Assembly (NCBI RefSeq): GCF_049808615.1 | Contig: NZ_JBNCAN010000006.1 | Span: 1-64,000, forward strand | Length of the DNA: 64,000 nucleotides | Source: Modicisalibacter sp049808615 | GTDB taxonomy: Bacteria; Pseudomonadota; Gammaproteobacteria; Pseudomonadales; Halomonadaceae | Reading direction: 5' to 3' | Shown here: positions 1 through 9,654 of the stretch, in pieces | Numbering within the stretch: position 1 is the stretch's first letter | How the letters are laid out: every line of letters starts with the position of its first letter | Translations under genes and position numbers: made by a program | The notes under the pieces: model-generated | Seen by the model: only the letters and a program-made list of their open reading frames with translations | Told to the model about the DNA's origin: nothing | Database searches by the model: none

Positions 1-533
1 GGATCGAAACGTGCCCAGTCACCGCGTTCGACGTTGTAGCCGTGGATGAACAGGGTGGCGTTGTGGCCGGCCAGGCGCAGCTGCTCGAGCTGATCGTCGC
101 TCAGCCGGTCCACCTCGCCGTCTGCGAGTGGGGCATGCAGATCCACCAGGATCGGCGGCGGCAGATAGGTGGCGACCACCGTGGTCTCGTTCATCACCGC
201 CAGGGCTTCCGGGGCGCTTAGCCCCGCCGCGACCGGATGCACCGGCACCTCGTCGATGGCGACCAGATGGTGCCCCGGGGCGTTCAGCAATTGCCAGGCG
301 AAGGGACCGGCGAGCACGCCATAGTGGTGGCTGATGCCGTGCTCGTCGGTCTTGCCCGGGTAGCGGCGCTGGCGAGCGTCGCGCACCTCGACCTCGATGC
401 CGGCGGGAAGTGGCCGCCCCAGGGTGTCCTGGTGCTCGAGGGTGACGAAGACCTGGGAGACGCATTCGGCCTGGTAGATCGCGCCGCTGCCATTCTGGCA
501 ACTGGGCTGAAAGGGAAGATCGAGATTGTTCAT
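1..533 (-). CDS. Partial alpha/beta-hydrolase-like protein (possible T6SS-linked lipase/effector), cut by the window edge
   Basis: An open frame runs from an ATG at 533 leftwards off the window edge: 177 codons without a stop, so the C-terminus is missing. Residues about 25-85 read like a small carboxypeptidase-regulatory or Ig-like beta domain (the pattern LGRPLPAGIEVEVRDA followed by TDEHG and LAGPF), a module often seen in type VI secretion spike-associated proteins. Near residue 165 the motif TLFIHGYNVE matches the oxyanion-hole HG segment that opens the catalytic core of many alpha/beta-hydrolases. The nucleophile elbow would lie outside the window. A hydrolase fold is a reasonable reading; a T6SS link is inference from the domain order only. 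The ATG has only a weak purine-rich ribosome-binding site. The leader is AT-rich and palindromic, unlike the rest of the window. Confidence 0.6.
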   Translation of the reverse strand, partial: MNNLDLPFQPSCQNGSGAIYQAECVSQVFVTLEHQDTLGRPLPAGIEVEVRDARQRRYPGKTDEHGISHHYGVLAGPFAWQLLNAPGHHLVAIDEVPVHPVAAGLSAPEALAVMNETTVVATYLPPPILVDLHAPLADGEVDRLSDDQLEQLRLAGHNATLFIHGYNVERGDWARFD

Positions 534-561
534 GAATTTGTTTCTTCTAGCACTGACGTGG

Positions 562-581
562 CCTATTTCTCAAGAAATAGG
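562..581. promoter_or_regulatory. Perfect palindrome upstream of the hydrolase gene
   Basis: CCTATTTCT and AGAAATAGG form perfect 9-nt arms separated by two bases, ending about 28 bp upstream of the ATG at 533. Size and position suit a dimeric repressor operator or a leader hairpin for the minus-strand gene. No matching regulator is in view, so function is inferred. Confidence 0.4.
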
Positions 582-710
582 TAAGAATGTCCTTGTGAAC
601 CTCGCTTTCTATGCAGGAAACGCGCCAATGTAAGATTAGTTTTTTATAAAACAACGTATTGAAGTTTTTTGTCTTGAAAGATTAAGCAAAATTAGGCAAT
701 AAGTTGCCCG

Positions 711-754
711 AATCGAGCAAGATTTTGCCCAGACAGGCAATATCTTGCTCGATT
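711..754. repeat. Long near-perfect hairpin between the VOC gene and the hydrolase gene
   Basis: Arms at 711-729 and 736-754 are 19 nt long and complementary at 18 positions around the 6-nt loop CAGACA. It lies about 55 bp past the stop of the minus-strand VOC gene. It could terminate that transcript, although no clear T-run follows on that strand, or act as an operator or foldback remnant. The flanks repeat the short words GGCAA and TTGCC. Confidence 0.55.
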
Positions 755-807
755 TTCAAGGGTAGGTTTGCGGCGGGTAAATAGAGAGCAGGCTTCGACG
801 TACGGCC

Positions 808-1227
808 TCAATAATTCGGCCATACTCCCGGCGTCGCCAGCTCCAGAAGATGCCCGTCCGGATCGCGAAAATAGAGGCTCTCGCCGCCACGGGGCCAGTG
901 GGTGCGACCTTCGATCTCGACGCCATGCGCCACGAGGCGCTTCTCCCAGGGCGCGAGCTGGTCGGCGTCGATGGCAAGCGCCATGTGCACCCTCCCCTGG
1001 CCATCGTGAGGCGGGATGGTGCCCATGTCCCGGGGCAGGACGACCGTCTCCAGGGTCTCGCCCTGCAGGAACAGCAACAACACGCTGCTGCGTCCGACAT
1101 CGTAGGCGGTGAAGCGATGATCCGCAGTAAAAGCCGCAAGCCCCATCACCTTTTCGAAGAAGGCGCGGGCACGCGGCATATCCTCGACGTAGAGCGCCGT
1201 CTCCAGTACCCCGTTGAGCGTTGGCAT
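808..1227 (-). CDS. VOC-superfamily (glyoxalase/bleomycin-resistance/dioxygenase fold) protein
   Basis: A protein of 139 residues, the usual length of a two-module VOC protein. It opens with LETALYVEDMPRARAFFEKV, the first beta-alpha-beta unit, and ends with YFRDPDGHLLEL, the signature of the last strand carrying the metal-ligand Glu. A His in GRVHMAL, near the middle, matches a second typical ligand position. Family members include metal-dependent lyases, dioxygenases and drug-binding proteins. Nothing here identifies the substrate, so only the fold and a probable metal-dependent activity can be given. It is transcribed on the same strand as the copper operon but lies about 47 bp past the small ORF, so co-transcription is possible. 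Confidence 0.85.
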   Translation of the reverse strand: MPTLNGVLETALYVEDMPRARAFFEKVMGLAAFTADHRFTAYDVGRSSVLLLFLQGETLETVVLPRDMGTIPPHDGQGRVHMALAIDADQLAPWEKRLVAHGVEIEGRTHWPRGGESLYFRDPDGHLLELATPGVWPNY

Positions 1228-1273
1228 GCCGTTCTCCTGCCGCTGTTTTCTGCTTTCAGCCTAGACAATGTCG

Positions 1274-1351
1274 CTAGCGTCTGGCCAACCAGAACCACCA
1301 CACGATCAGCGCGATCAGCGCCAGGCCGCCGAGATTGACCAGCCAGCTCAT
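1274..1351 (-). CDS. 25-residue membrane peptide, probable truncated cupredoxin anchor
   Basis: The ATG overlaps the copA stop by the sequence ATGA, a sign of translational coupling. The frame encodes only 25 residues: a single hydrophobic helix (NLGGLALIALIVWWFWLARR) followed by TAG. Many copA loci carry a downstream gene whose product starts with exactly this kind of helix, ending in WWFWL, and continues into a periplasmic cupredoxin domain. Here the stop falls immediately after the helix, and I see no cupredoxin sequence in the following bases. It is either the stub of a truncated copper-binding protein or a genuine one-helix small protein. The coupled start argues that it is still translated. 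Confidence 0.5.
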   Translation of the reverse strand: MSWLVNLGGLALIALIVWWFWLARR

Positions 1352-3921
1352 GACATTACCTCCTGTTGGCGTTGCTGTGGTGCCTGGGGCGATTTTCCGT
1401 ATTGCGCCGAGGTCTTGAACAGCCGCAGCCGGTTGGCGTTGCTGACCACGGTGACCGAGGAGAGCGACATGGCGGCCCCGGCGATCACCGGCGAGAGCAG
1501 GGCGCCGGTGAAAGGGTACAGAAGACCGGCGGCGATGGGGATGCACAGGGCGTTGTAGCCGAAGGCGCCCCACAGGTTCTGCTTGATGTTGCTCAGGGTG
1601 GCACGGCTCAATTCGATGGCATCGGCGATGCCGTGCAGCGAGCCGCGCATCAGCGTGATGCCGGCGCTCTCGATGGCCACGTCGGTGCCCTGGCCGATGG
1701 CGAAGCCCACATCGGCTCGCGCCAGGGCCGGGGCGTCGTTGATGCCGTCGCCGACCATGCCGACCACCTCGCCGTTCGCCTGGCGGCGTTCGATCTCCGC
1801 GTGCTTGTCCTCCGGCATCAGTTCCGCCCGATAATCGTCGATGCCGACTTCCCGTGCGATGGCGGCGGCGGTATGGGCGTTGTCGCCGGTGAGCATGACG
1901 ATCCTGAGGCCATCTTCCTGCAGGCGCTTGACCGCGGCCACGGTGTCCGAGCGCAGCGGATCGCTGACGCCGAAGATCGCCGTCAGGCGCTCATCCACGG
2001 CGAGATAGATGACCGTGCGCGCCTGCTCTTCGAGGCGCCGGGCGATCTCGTTGCCGGCCTTCAGGTTGATGCCCGCCTCGCTCAACAGCTTCGCGTTGCC
2101 CAGGCGCAGGAAGTGACCATCACGTGTTTTTGCCGTGACCCCGCGCCCGGTGACGCTCTCAAAGGCGTCGATCCGGGCGGCCGTGGCGCCCTGCGACTCG
2201 GCATATTCCATGAGTGCCGCCGCCAGGGGGTGCTCGGAGCCCTGTTCCAGGGCGGCTACCAGCCCCAGCGCCTCGTGGGTGTCGCCCTCGAGAACCTCCG
2301 CCTCGGTGACCCTCGGCTTGCCTTCCGTCAGGGTGCCGGTCTTGTCCACCACCAGGGTGGTGAGCTTGCTGGCGGTCTGCAGTGCTTCGCCGCTTCTTAC
2401 CAGCACGCCGTGCTCCGCGGCCTTGCCCACACCGATCATGGTCGAGATCGGCGTCGCCAGACCCAGGGCACAGGGGCAGGCGATGATCAGCACCGTGGTA
2501 GCGGTGACCAGCATATGGGTCAGCGCCGGCGCCGGGCCGAAATTGAACCAGATCAACGCGGTGATCACGGCGATGATCATCACGCTGGGCACGAAGATCG
2601 CCGAGACCTGGTCCGCCAGCTTGCCGATGGGCGGACGCGAGTTCTGTGCCTTGGCCACCTGTTCGGTGATCTGGCCCAGCCGGGTATCGTCGCCGACCCG
2701 AGTGGCGCGATACACCAGGCCGCCGCGGCCGTTGACCGTCCCCGCGCTGACCTCGTCGCCGACTCGCTTGGACACCGGATCGGGCTCTCCGGTCAGCATG
2801 GATTCATCGATATAGCTCGAGCCTTCCACCACATCGCCGTCCACCGGCAGCCGTTCCCCGGGGCGTACCCGGAGTTGGTCGCCTTCGCGTACCTCGTCGA
2901 TATTGATTTCCTGCTCCTGGCCGTCGCGAATCACCCGTGCCGTCTTGCTCTGCAGGTCCAGCAGGCGCTTCAGGGCGTCGCTGGTGCGGCCCTTGGCCTT
3001 CAACTCCAGGGCCTGACCCAGCAGGATCAGGCCGATGACCATGGCCGAGGCTTCGAAATAGATGCCTCGGGCTACTTCGGGCAGCCAGGCGGAAAACAGC
3101 ACCACCACCATGGAATAGAGCCAGGCGGCGCCGGTGCCCAGGGCGATCAGGGTATCCATGTTGGCCTGGTGATGGGTGAAGGTCTTCCAGGCATTGACGA
3201 AGAAATGCCGTCCCGGGCCGGCCAGTACCCCCAGGCTCAGGGCCCCGATCACCAGCCAGAATAGCTTGCCCCAGCCTTGGGGCTGAGGATGGAAGATGAA
3301 CATCAGGATCATCAGCGGCACCCCCAGGGCAAGGGCCATCAGGCTGCCCCGCAGGCGCTTCCTATACTCCCGGGCGTCCTGCTCCTGCTTGGTCTGCTGG
3401 GCCTGGCGCAGATCCTCGATGGTGCTGGCGCCATAGCCCACGTCTTCCACCGCCTTGATCAATTGCTCGGGGGTGGCGCTGCCTCGAACCTCGGCGGTGT
3501 GATTGCCGAAGTTGACCTGGGCATGGCTCACGCCGGGGACCGCATTCAGAGCCTTCTGCACCGTATTGACGCAGCCGGCGCAGGTCATGCCGGAAATCGA
3601 CAGCCTCTGAGCCGGCTTTCCTGTTCTCGCTGGCTCCGATGGCGATTCGGCTGTTGGCGAATCGGGCGCCGTGGGCGATGCCTCCTGCTCGCTATCGGGC
3701 TCGCCGGGTTCGCCGCTATCGGCGGGGTAGCCGGCCTCCTCGAGCAGGACATCGACACGCTCTCCCGAGAGGGTCGTGTTGATCTCGACGCGCTTCTCGT
3801 CGGGATAGCCGGTGACCTCGGCCTGGGCGTCCTGAGTCTGGACGGTACGACGAATCTTGCTGACGCAACCCTGGCAGCTGATGCCGGGTACCTGGCGTTG
3901 ATAATGAAAAGAGGCGTTCAT
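1348..3921 (-). CDS. copA: Copper-exporting P1B-type ATPase CopA
   Basis: This 857-residue protein pumps Cu(I) from the cytosol across the inner membrane. Two N-terminal heavy-metal-binding domains carry CQGC (16-19) and CAGC (114-117), joined by a Pro/Glu/Ser-rich linker. Six further landmarks of P1B-1 pumps follow: actuator TGEP at 377-380, the transmembrane metal site CPC at 482-484, phosphorylation motif DKTGT at 526-530, SEHPL at 562-566, GDGIND at 724-729, and late-helix YN and MSLSS residues typical of Cu(I) specificity. The gene starts within the stop of the upstream MerR-type gene (TGATG, 1-nt overlap) and overlaps the small ORF downstream, so the three form one operon. The first binding domain is more divergent than the second. 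Confidence 0.97.
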   Translation of the reverse strand: MNASFHYQRQVPGISCQGCVSKIRRTVQTQDAQAEVTGYPDEKRVEINTTLSGERVDVLLEEAGYPADSGEPGEPDSEQEASPTAPDSPTAESPSEPARTGKPAQRLSISGMTCAGCVNTVQKALNAVPGVSHAQVNFGNHTAEVRGSATPEQLIKAVEDVGYGASTIEDLRQAQQTKQEQDAREYRKRLRGSLMALALGVPLMILMFIFHPQPQGWGKLFWLVIGALSLGVLAGPGRHFFVNAWKTFTHHQANMDTLIALGTGAAWLYSMVVVLFSAWLPEVARGIYFEASAMVIGLILLGQALELKAKGRTSDALKRLLDLQSKTARVIRDGQEQEINIDEVREGDQLRVRPGERLPVDGDVVEGSSYIDESMLTGEPDPVSKRVGDEVSAGTVNGRGGLVYRATRVGDDTRLGQITEQVAKAQNSRPPIGKLADQVSAIFVPSVMIIAVITALIWFNFGPAPALTHMLVTATTVLIIACPCALGLATPISTMIGVGKAAEHGVLVRSGEALQTASKLTTLVVDKTGTLTEGKPRVTEAEVLEGDTHEALGLVAALEQGSEHPLAAALMEYAESQGATAARIDAFESVTGRGVTAKTRDGHFLRLGNAKLLSEAGINLKAGNEIARRLEEQARTVIYLAVDERLTAIFGVSDPLRSDTVAAVKRLQEDGLRIVMLTGDNAHTAAAIAREVGIDDYRAELMPEDKHAEIERRQANGEVVGMVGDGINDAPALARADVGFAIGQGTDVAIESAGITLMRGSLHGIADAIELSRATLSNIKQNLWGAFGYNALCIPIAAGLLYPFTGALLSPVIAGAAMSLSSVTVVSNANRLRLFKTSAQYGKSPQAPQQRQQEVMS

Positions 3922-4367
3922 CAGTGTTCTCCCAAGGTGCGAGCGTCGACGGTTGCCGAATGGTCGTCGGGCAGGCTCTCAATCAGTCGGCACAGGCTGT
4001 GGCCGTCAGGCGTGCCGTCCGGCATGTTCTGCCAGGTGACCAGGGCCTGCTCCATGCGCTCGGCCAATGCCTGGAGCTCGGCGATGCGAGCCTGAATCTG
4101 CGGCAGCCGGCTGGCCAGCAGGTCGCGTACCAGCGGGCAGGGCGAGTCGCCGTGGTCGGCGTGGCCGAGGATCTCCGCGATCTCGCGTACGCTGAATCCC
4201 AGGGTGCGCGCTCGCTGAATGAAGCGCAGCCGATTGAGGGAGTCGCTGTCGTAGAGCTGGTAGCCGTTGTCCGGGTCTCGACGGGGTTGCAGCAACCCCT
4301 CCCGGGTATAGTGGCGTACCGTCTCGGCGGTGACGCCGGCGCTCTTTGCCAGTTCGCCGACTTTCAT
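3921..4367 (-). CDS. MerR-family metal-responsive regulator of the copper operon (CueR-like)
   Basis: A 148-residue MerR protein: an N-terminal winged helix (MKVGELAKSAGVTAETVRHY), a long dimerisation helix near residues 85-112, and a C-terminal tail. MerR proteins untwist promoters with an over-long spacer when metal binds. It heads the operon with copA, so Cu(I) or Ag(I) is the expected signal. Cysteines are unusual: Cys77 in SPCPL, the position where zinc/cadmium/mercury sensors have Cys and CueR normally has Ser, and only one Cys (126) in the C-terminal loop, where CueR has two. Metal specificity should therefore not be assumed. Ribosome-binding site TGGAGG precedes the ATG. Confidence 0.85.
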   Translation of the reverse strand: MKVGELAKSAGVTAETVRHYTREGLLQPRRDPDNGYQLYDSDSLNRLRFIQRARTLGFSVREIAEILGHADHGDSPCPLVRDLLASRLPQIQARIAELQALAERMEQALVTWQNMPDGTPDGHSLCRLIESLPDDHSATVDARTLGEH

Positions 4368-4402
4368 GGCATGCCTCCAATAAAGAGTTTCATCTAACAG
4401 AT

Positions 4403-4434
4403 ACTCTAAAACCTTTGCCTAACACAAAGGTCAA
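4403..4434 (-). promoter_or_regulatory. MerR-type promoter and operator of the copper operon
   Basis: Reading the minus strand, TTGACC (4434-4429) and TAGAGT (4408-4403) are separated by 20 bp, longer than the usual 17. The spacer overlaps a dyad, CCTTTG-N7-CAAAGG, at 4412-4430. An over-long spacer holding an inverted repeat is the hallmark of MerR-controlled promoters. It lies about 36 bp upstream of the regulator's ATG, so the regulator and copA are probably autoregulated together. Confidence 0.8.
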
Positions 4435-4645
4435 GGAGAGGATGTCCCTGCCATTAGAGGTGTGGGGGGTTCACCTTGGAGCGGCATGAAGACGGCTCTA
4501 CTACTAATTGACTAATCGCTAAATGATTGAAACGGACGTTTGACCTTGACTTGTTTATTGGGATGAGTGACAACCCTTCAAGTATCTCGTTATCCGCCGA
4601 TAACACGACAATAACGACTCTCTTCACGGGAACAGGACAGGTACC

Positions 4646-5977
4646 ATGCAAAACAAGATCAACAAGCTGACCCTCGCGATTGCCGCAGCCGCCGCGGCGC
4701 TCTCTTCACAAGCCATGGCCGGGGGGTTCCAGCTCAACGAGCAGAGTGTCAGCGGCCAAGGCTATAGTCACGCCGGTCGCAGCTCCAACGTTCAGGATGC
4801 GACCATCGTCTTCGGCAATCCGGCGGGCATGTCGTTTCTCGATCGCGCTCAGGTGACTGGCGGGGCGACCTATCTGAACGTCAATAGCGATATCGACAAT
4901 GTTGAGTCGAGTACTTCCATCGACTCGGGGGTCGCTCAAGGTGGCACGCCCAATGGCGTCCAATTCCCGCTGGGGCCGGTATCCGGCAGTAGTGACGGCG
5001 ATATGGTGCCAGGCACCGCCGTGCCTTTTGCCTTTTACGCACAACCACTTTCCGAGAAAGTACATTTCGGCTTTGGTGTTTACGCGCCTTTCGGCTCCAA
5101 GACCGATTATGAAGACGATTTTCAGGGACGCTATTTCGGCAATTACACCGAAGTCAAGGTGATCAGTGCCCAGCCGACGCTGTCCTACAAGATCAACGAT
5201 CAATTGGCGATTGGCGCCGGGGTCACCTACAACCAGGTGGAAGGGGAGTTGAGAAGACAGCTTCCCACGTCCGCGGCCTTCAGCTCAGAAGGCGATATCG
5301 ATGCGCGTGTCGATGGTGACGATGATGCCTGGGGCTACAATGTCGGCATCATCTATCGTCCCGTGCCGGAAACCACCCTCGGACTGACCTATCGCTCCAA
5401 GGTGGATTACACCCTCGAGGGGGACTTCGAGGCGATCGCCCCCGGTGGCAATGTCGTGCGCGCTGACGATGCGACCCTGGATCTGACCACGCCGGAGACC
5501 GTCAACTTCTCGGTGACGCAGCAGATGACCGATCGGCTGGAGCTGATGTTCGGCGCATCCTGGGCACGCTGGAGCCGCTTCGAACGGATTCTCGTCGAGG
5601 GCAGTCAGGGCGATACCATTACCAATGAGGAGCAAAACTACGCCAATGCCTGGAACTTTGCGGTAGGCGCCCAGTATCAGTTGAATCCGCAATGGGTGTT
5701 GCGGACCGGGCTTGCTCTCGACAACACGCCGACCAACGACGAGGATCGCAGTGTCCGGATTCCCTCGGATGATCGCCGTATCTTCTCGCTCGGCGCCGGC
5801 TGGACCCCGGTTCCGGATCTGACCGTCGATCTGGCCTACTCCTATCTCACCGAGCGGGGCACGAGCATTAGCCAGTCGCGTGATGACTCCTTGAATGAAC
5901 TGGGCTCTGTCTCCTACAGCGCCGATTACAAGAACGAAGCCCACGGTTTCGGCGCCCAGGCGACTTACCGCTTCTGA
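4646..5977 (+). CDS. fadL: FadL/OmpP1-family outer-membrane porin for long-chain fatty acids or hydrophobic compounds
   Basis: A 443-residue outer-membrane beta-barrel. A signal peptide ends at AMA (23-25). The mature protein begins GGFQLNEQSVSGQGYSHAGR and continues with FGNPAGM, the hatch-domain signature of FadL proteins, which carry long-chain fatty acids or aromatic hydrocarbons across the outer membrane by lateral diffusion. The C-terminal residues QATYRF end in Phe, as BamA substrates do. Substrate range cannot be read from sequence. It is monocistronic, with about 210 bp of upstream DNA (4435-4645) in which I could not find a convincing promoter, and a terminator directly downstream. 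Confidence 0.9.
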   Translation: MQNKINKLTLAIAAAAAALSSQAMAGGFQLNEQSVSGQGYSHAGRSSNVQDATIVFGNPAGMSFLDRAQVTGGATYLNVNSDIDNVESSTSIDSGVAQGGTPNGVQFPLGPVSGSSDGDMVPGTAVPFAFYAQPLSEKVHFGFGVYAPFGSKTDYEDDFQGRYFGNYTEVKVISAQPTLSYKINDQLAIGAGVTYNQVEGELRRQLPTSAAFSSEGDIDARVDGDDDAWGYNVGIIYRPVPETTLGLTYRSKVDYTLEGDFEAIAPGGNVVRADDATLDLTTPETVNFSVTQQMTDRLELMFGASWARWSRFERILVEGSQGDTITNEEQNYANAWNFAVGAQYQLNPQWVLRTGLALDNTPTNDEDRSVRIPSDDRRIFSLGAGWTPVPDLTVDLAYSYLTERGTSISQSRDDSLNELGSVSYSADYKNEAHGFGAQATYRF

Positions 5978-6003
5978 TCAATCACTAAAACTTGACAGCA
6001 TTG

Positions 6004-6028
6004 AAACCCGGTCTCGTGCCGGGTTTTT
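6004..6028 (+). terminator. Rho-independent terminator of fadL
   Basis: Arms AAACCCGG (6004-6011) and CCGGGTTT (6019-6026) enclose a 7-nt loop and run into a T-tract. It sits between the convergent fadL and oppDF genes. Confidence 0.85.
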
Positions 6029-6047
6029 CAATATTGGTCGGTGGATC

Positions 6048-7643
<1,596 letters not shown>

Positions 7644-7711
7644 GACAGAATCCTGGTGGAGATCGAAAAATTGACGAGCAAAATATAGGTAAGCACAGGC
7701 TTTTCATCCCT

Positions 7712-8659
7712 CTAGCGGGTCTTGGGATCAAGGGCGTCTCTCAGCCCATCGCCCAGGAAGTTGAGGCAGAACAGCGTCAGTGCCAGGAACACCGCCGGGA
7801 CCAGTAGCATCCAGGGGGCACTTTGCATCATGTCGGTGCCCTCGCTGATCAGTACGCCCCAACTGGTCAAGGGTTCCTGCACGCCGAGGCCAAGAAACGA
7901 CAGGAAGCTTTCGAGCAGGATCACCTTGGGCACGGTGAGGGTGACGTAGACGATCACCGGGCCGATGGCATTGGGAATCATATGGCGGGTGATGATGGCG
8001 CGGTTGCTGACCCCGAGGGCATGGGCGGCCTCGACGAACTCCCGGCGCTTGAGCCCCAGGGTCTGGCCGCGCACGATGCGCGCCATGTCGAGCCACTCCA
8101 CCGCGCCGATGGCGGCATAGATCAGGAAAATATTGCGCCCAAACACCACCATCAGCAGGATCACCAGGAACATGAAGGGCAGGGAATACATGATGTCGAC
8201 GAAGCGCATCATCAGATTGTCGGTGCGCCCCCCTACATAGCCCGAGACGGCGCCGTAAAGCACGCCGATCACCAGGCTGACCAGGGTGGCGACCAAGGCC
8301 ACCGAGAGCGACACACGCCCGCCGTAGAGGGTGCGGGCGAGCAGGTCGCGGCCGTTGGCATCAGTGCCGAGAAAATGACCGCCTTCCAGGGTGGGCGCGA
8401 CGTTGAAGGCGCTCCAGTCCACCTCCGCCAGGCCCCAAGGCAGCAGATAGGGACCGACGAGACAGGCAAGGGCGATCACGATCAGAAGCCACAGGCTGGC
8501 CATGGCCGCCTTGTTCTGCTTGAGGCGCCGCCAGGCCTCCCGGCCCAGGCTCTGGCCTTTTTCGTCGGCCGCGCTTGGGTCAGGTTGAGACGGCGGGTTG
8601 GGGCTGCCTGCGGGGAGATTTTCGCCGCTGTAAGGAGTGGTGTCAGTGGTCATGGGCAT
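7712..8659 (-). CDS. oppC: Oligopeptide ABC transporter permease OppC
   Basis: A 315-residue inner-membrane permease of the binding-protein-dependent family. The N-terminus has the OppC/DppC N-terminal helix after a Pro/Ser/Asp-rich tail (REAWRRLKQNKAAMASLW). The core holds HFLGTDANGRDLLART and the EAA loop (EAAHALGVSNRAIITRHMIP) that contacts the ATPase. The C-terminus, NFLGDGLRDALDPKTR, matches E. coli OppC almost exactly. The ATG at 8659 overlaps the oppB stop by one base (TGATG), so the two are translationally coupled. An in-frame second Met two codons on is an equally plausible start. Confidence 0.95.
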   Translation of the reverse strand: MPMTTDTTPYSGENLPAGSPNPPSQPDPSAADEKGQSLGREAWRRLKQNKAAMASLWLLIVIALACLVGPYLLPWGLAEVDWSAFNVAPTLEGGHFLGTDANGRDLLARTLYGGRVSLSVALVATLVSLVIGVLYGAVSGYVGGRTDNLMMRFVDIMYSLPFMFLVILLMVVFGRNIFLIYAAIGAVEWLDMARIVRGQTLGLKRREFVEAAHALGVSNRAIITRHMIPNAIGPVIVYVTLTVPKVILLESFLSFLGLGVQEPLTSWGVLISEGTDMMQSAPWMLLVPAVFLALTLFCLNFLGDGLRDALDPKTR

Positions 8660-9585
8660 CAGTCGTCATAGCGGATTTGCGGATCGAGCACCGAATAGAG
8701 CAGGTCGACGATCAGATTGAGCAGCACGATCAGGGCGCCGTAGAACACGACCGTGCCCATCACCAGGGTGTAGTCGCGATTCAGCGCGGCCTGGACGAAA
8801 TAGCGCCCGATACCGGGAATGCCGAAGATCTGCTCGATGACCACCGAGCCGGTGATGATCCCGGCGATGGCCGGTCCCAGATAGGAGAGCACCGGCAAAA
8901 GCGCCGGTTGCAGCGCATGACGCAGGATCACCTTGGACTCGGAGAGGCCCTTGGCCCGGGCGGTACGAATGAAGTGGCTGCCCAGCACCTCGATCATCGA
9001 GGCGCGCATCATGCGGGCAATATAGGCGATCTGCTGGATCGACAGTGCGATCACCGGCAACACCATGTTCTGCCAGGCACCGCCGTTCCAGCCCCCCACC
9101 GGCAGCCAGGCGAGAGTGACGCCGAAGACCAGCGCCAGAATGGGGGCGATGACGAAGTTGGGCACGGCGATACCGGCCAACGCCGTGCCCATCACCGCAT
9201 AGTCCACAGCGGTATTGCGCTTTAGGGCGGCAACTACGCCGAGAGGTAAACCGATCATCAGGGCCAGTAGAATCGCCCAGAAGCCCAGCTCCAGACTGAC
9301 CGGGAAACCCTGGGCGATCAGATCCGTGACGGAGAAATCCTTGTATTTGAAAGAGGGGCCGAAGTCGCCCTGCAGCAGATTGCCCATGTAGCGCAGGTAT
9401 TGCATGGGCAGGGGCTCGTCGAGATGATAGGCGGCCATCAGGTTGGCCTCTATCTCCGGCGGGAGCTGGCGCTCGCCATCAAAGGGGCCACCCGGTGCGA
9501 TGCGCATCAGGAAAAACGAGAGGGTGATGACGATCAGCAGCGTCGGGATCGCCATCAGCAGGCGCTTGAGAATATAGCTCAGCAT
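8659..9585 (-). CDS. oppB: Oligopeptide ABC transporter permease OppB
   Basis: A 308-residue permease with six predicted membrane helices. Diagnostic segments are ITLSFFLMRIAPGGPFDGER after the first helix, FGPSFKYKDFSV, FIRTARAKGLSESKVILRHA (the EAA loop) and the C-terminal DPQIRYDD. These follow the E. coli OppB pattern more closely than DppB. It forms the translocation pore with OppC and receives peptides from the OppA-type proteins encoded upstream. It lies 69 bp after the second binding-protein gene and overlaps oppC by one base. Confidence 0.95.
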   Translation of the reverse strand: MLSYILKRLLMAIPTLLIVITLSFFLMRIAPGGPFDGERQLPPEIEANLMAAYHLDEPLPMQYLRYMGNLLQGDFGPSFKYKDFSVTDLIAQGFPVSLELGFWAILLALMIGLPLGVVAALKRNTAVDYAVMGTALAGIAVPNFVIAPILALVFGVTLAWLPVGGWNGGAWQNMVLPVIALSIQQIAYIARMMRASMIEVLGSHFIRTARAKGLSESKVILRHALQPALLPVLSYLGPAIAGIITGSVVIEQIFGIPGIGRYFVQAALNRDYTLVMGTVVFYGALIVLLNLIVDLLYSVLDPQIRYDD

Positions 9586-9654
9586 GTGGCGATCCTTCGC
9601 GGTAAAAGGGGGCGCTGGCGGCTGTGATAGGGACGATGACAGTAGCGCAAGGGA

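Noticed and set aside
1366..3264. 632-codon open frame on the plus strand
   Set aside because: It is antisense to copA, which has every P1B-ATPase motif in the correct order. Long shadow frames are common in GC-rich genes.
4454..4651. 65-codon minus-strand frame over the fadL upstream region
   Set aside because: No ribosome-binding site or recognisable feature; it overlaps the fadL start.
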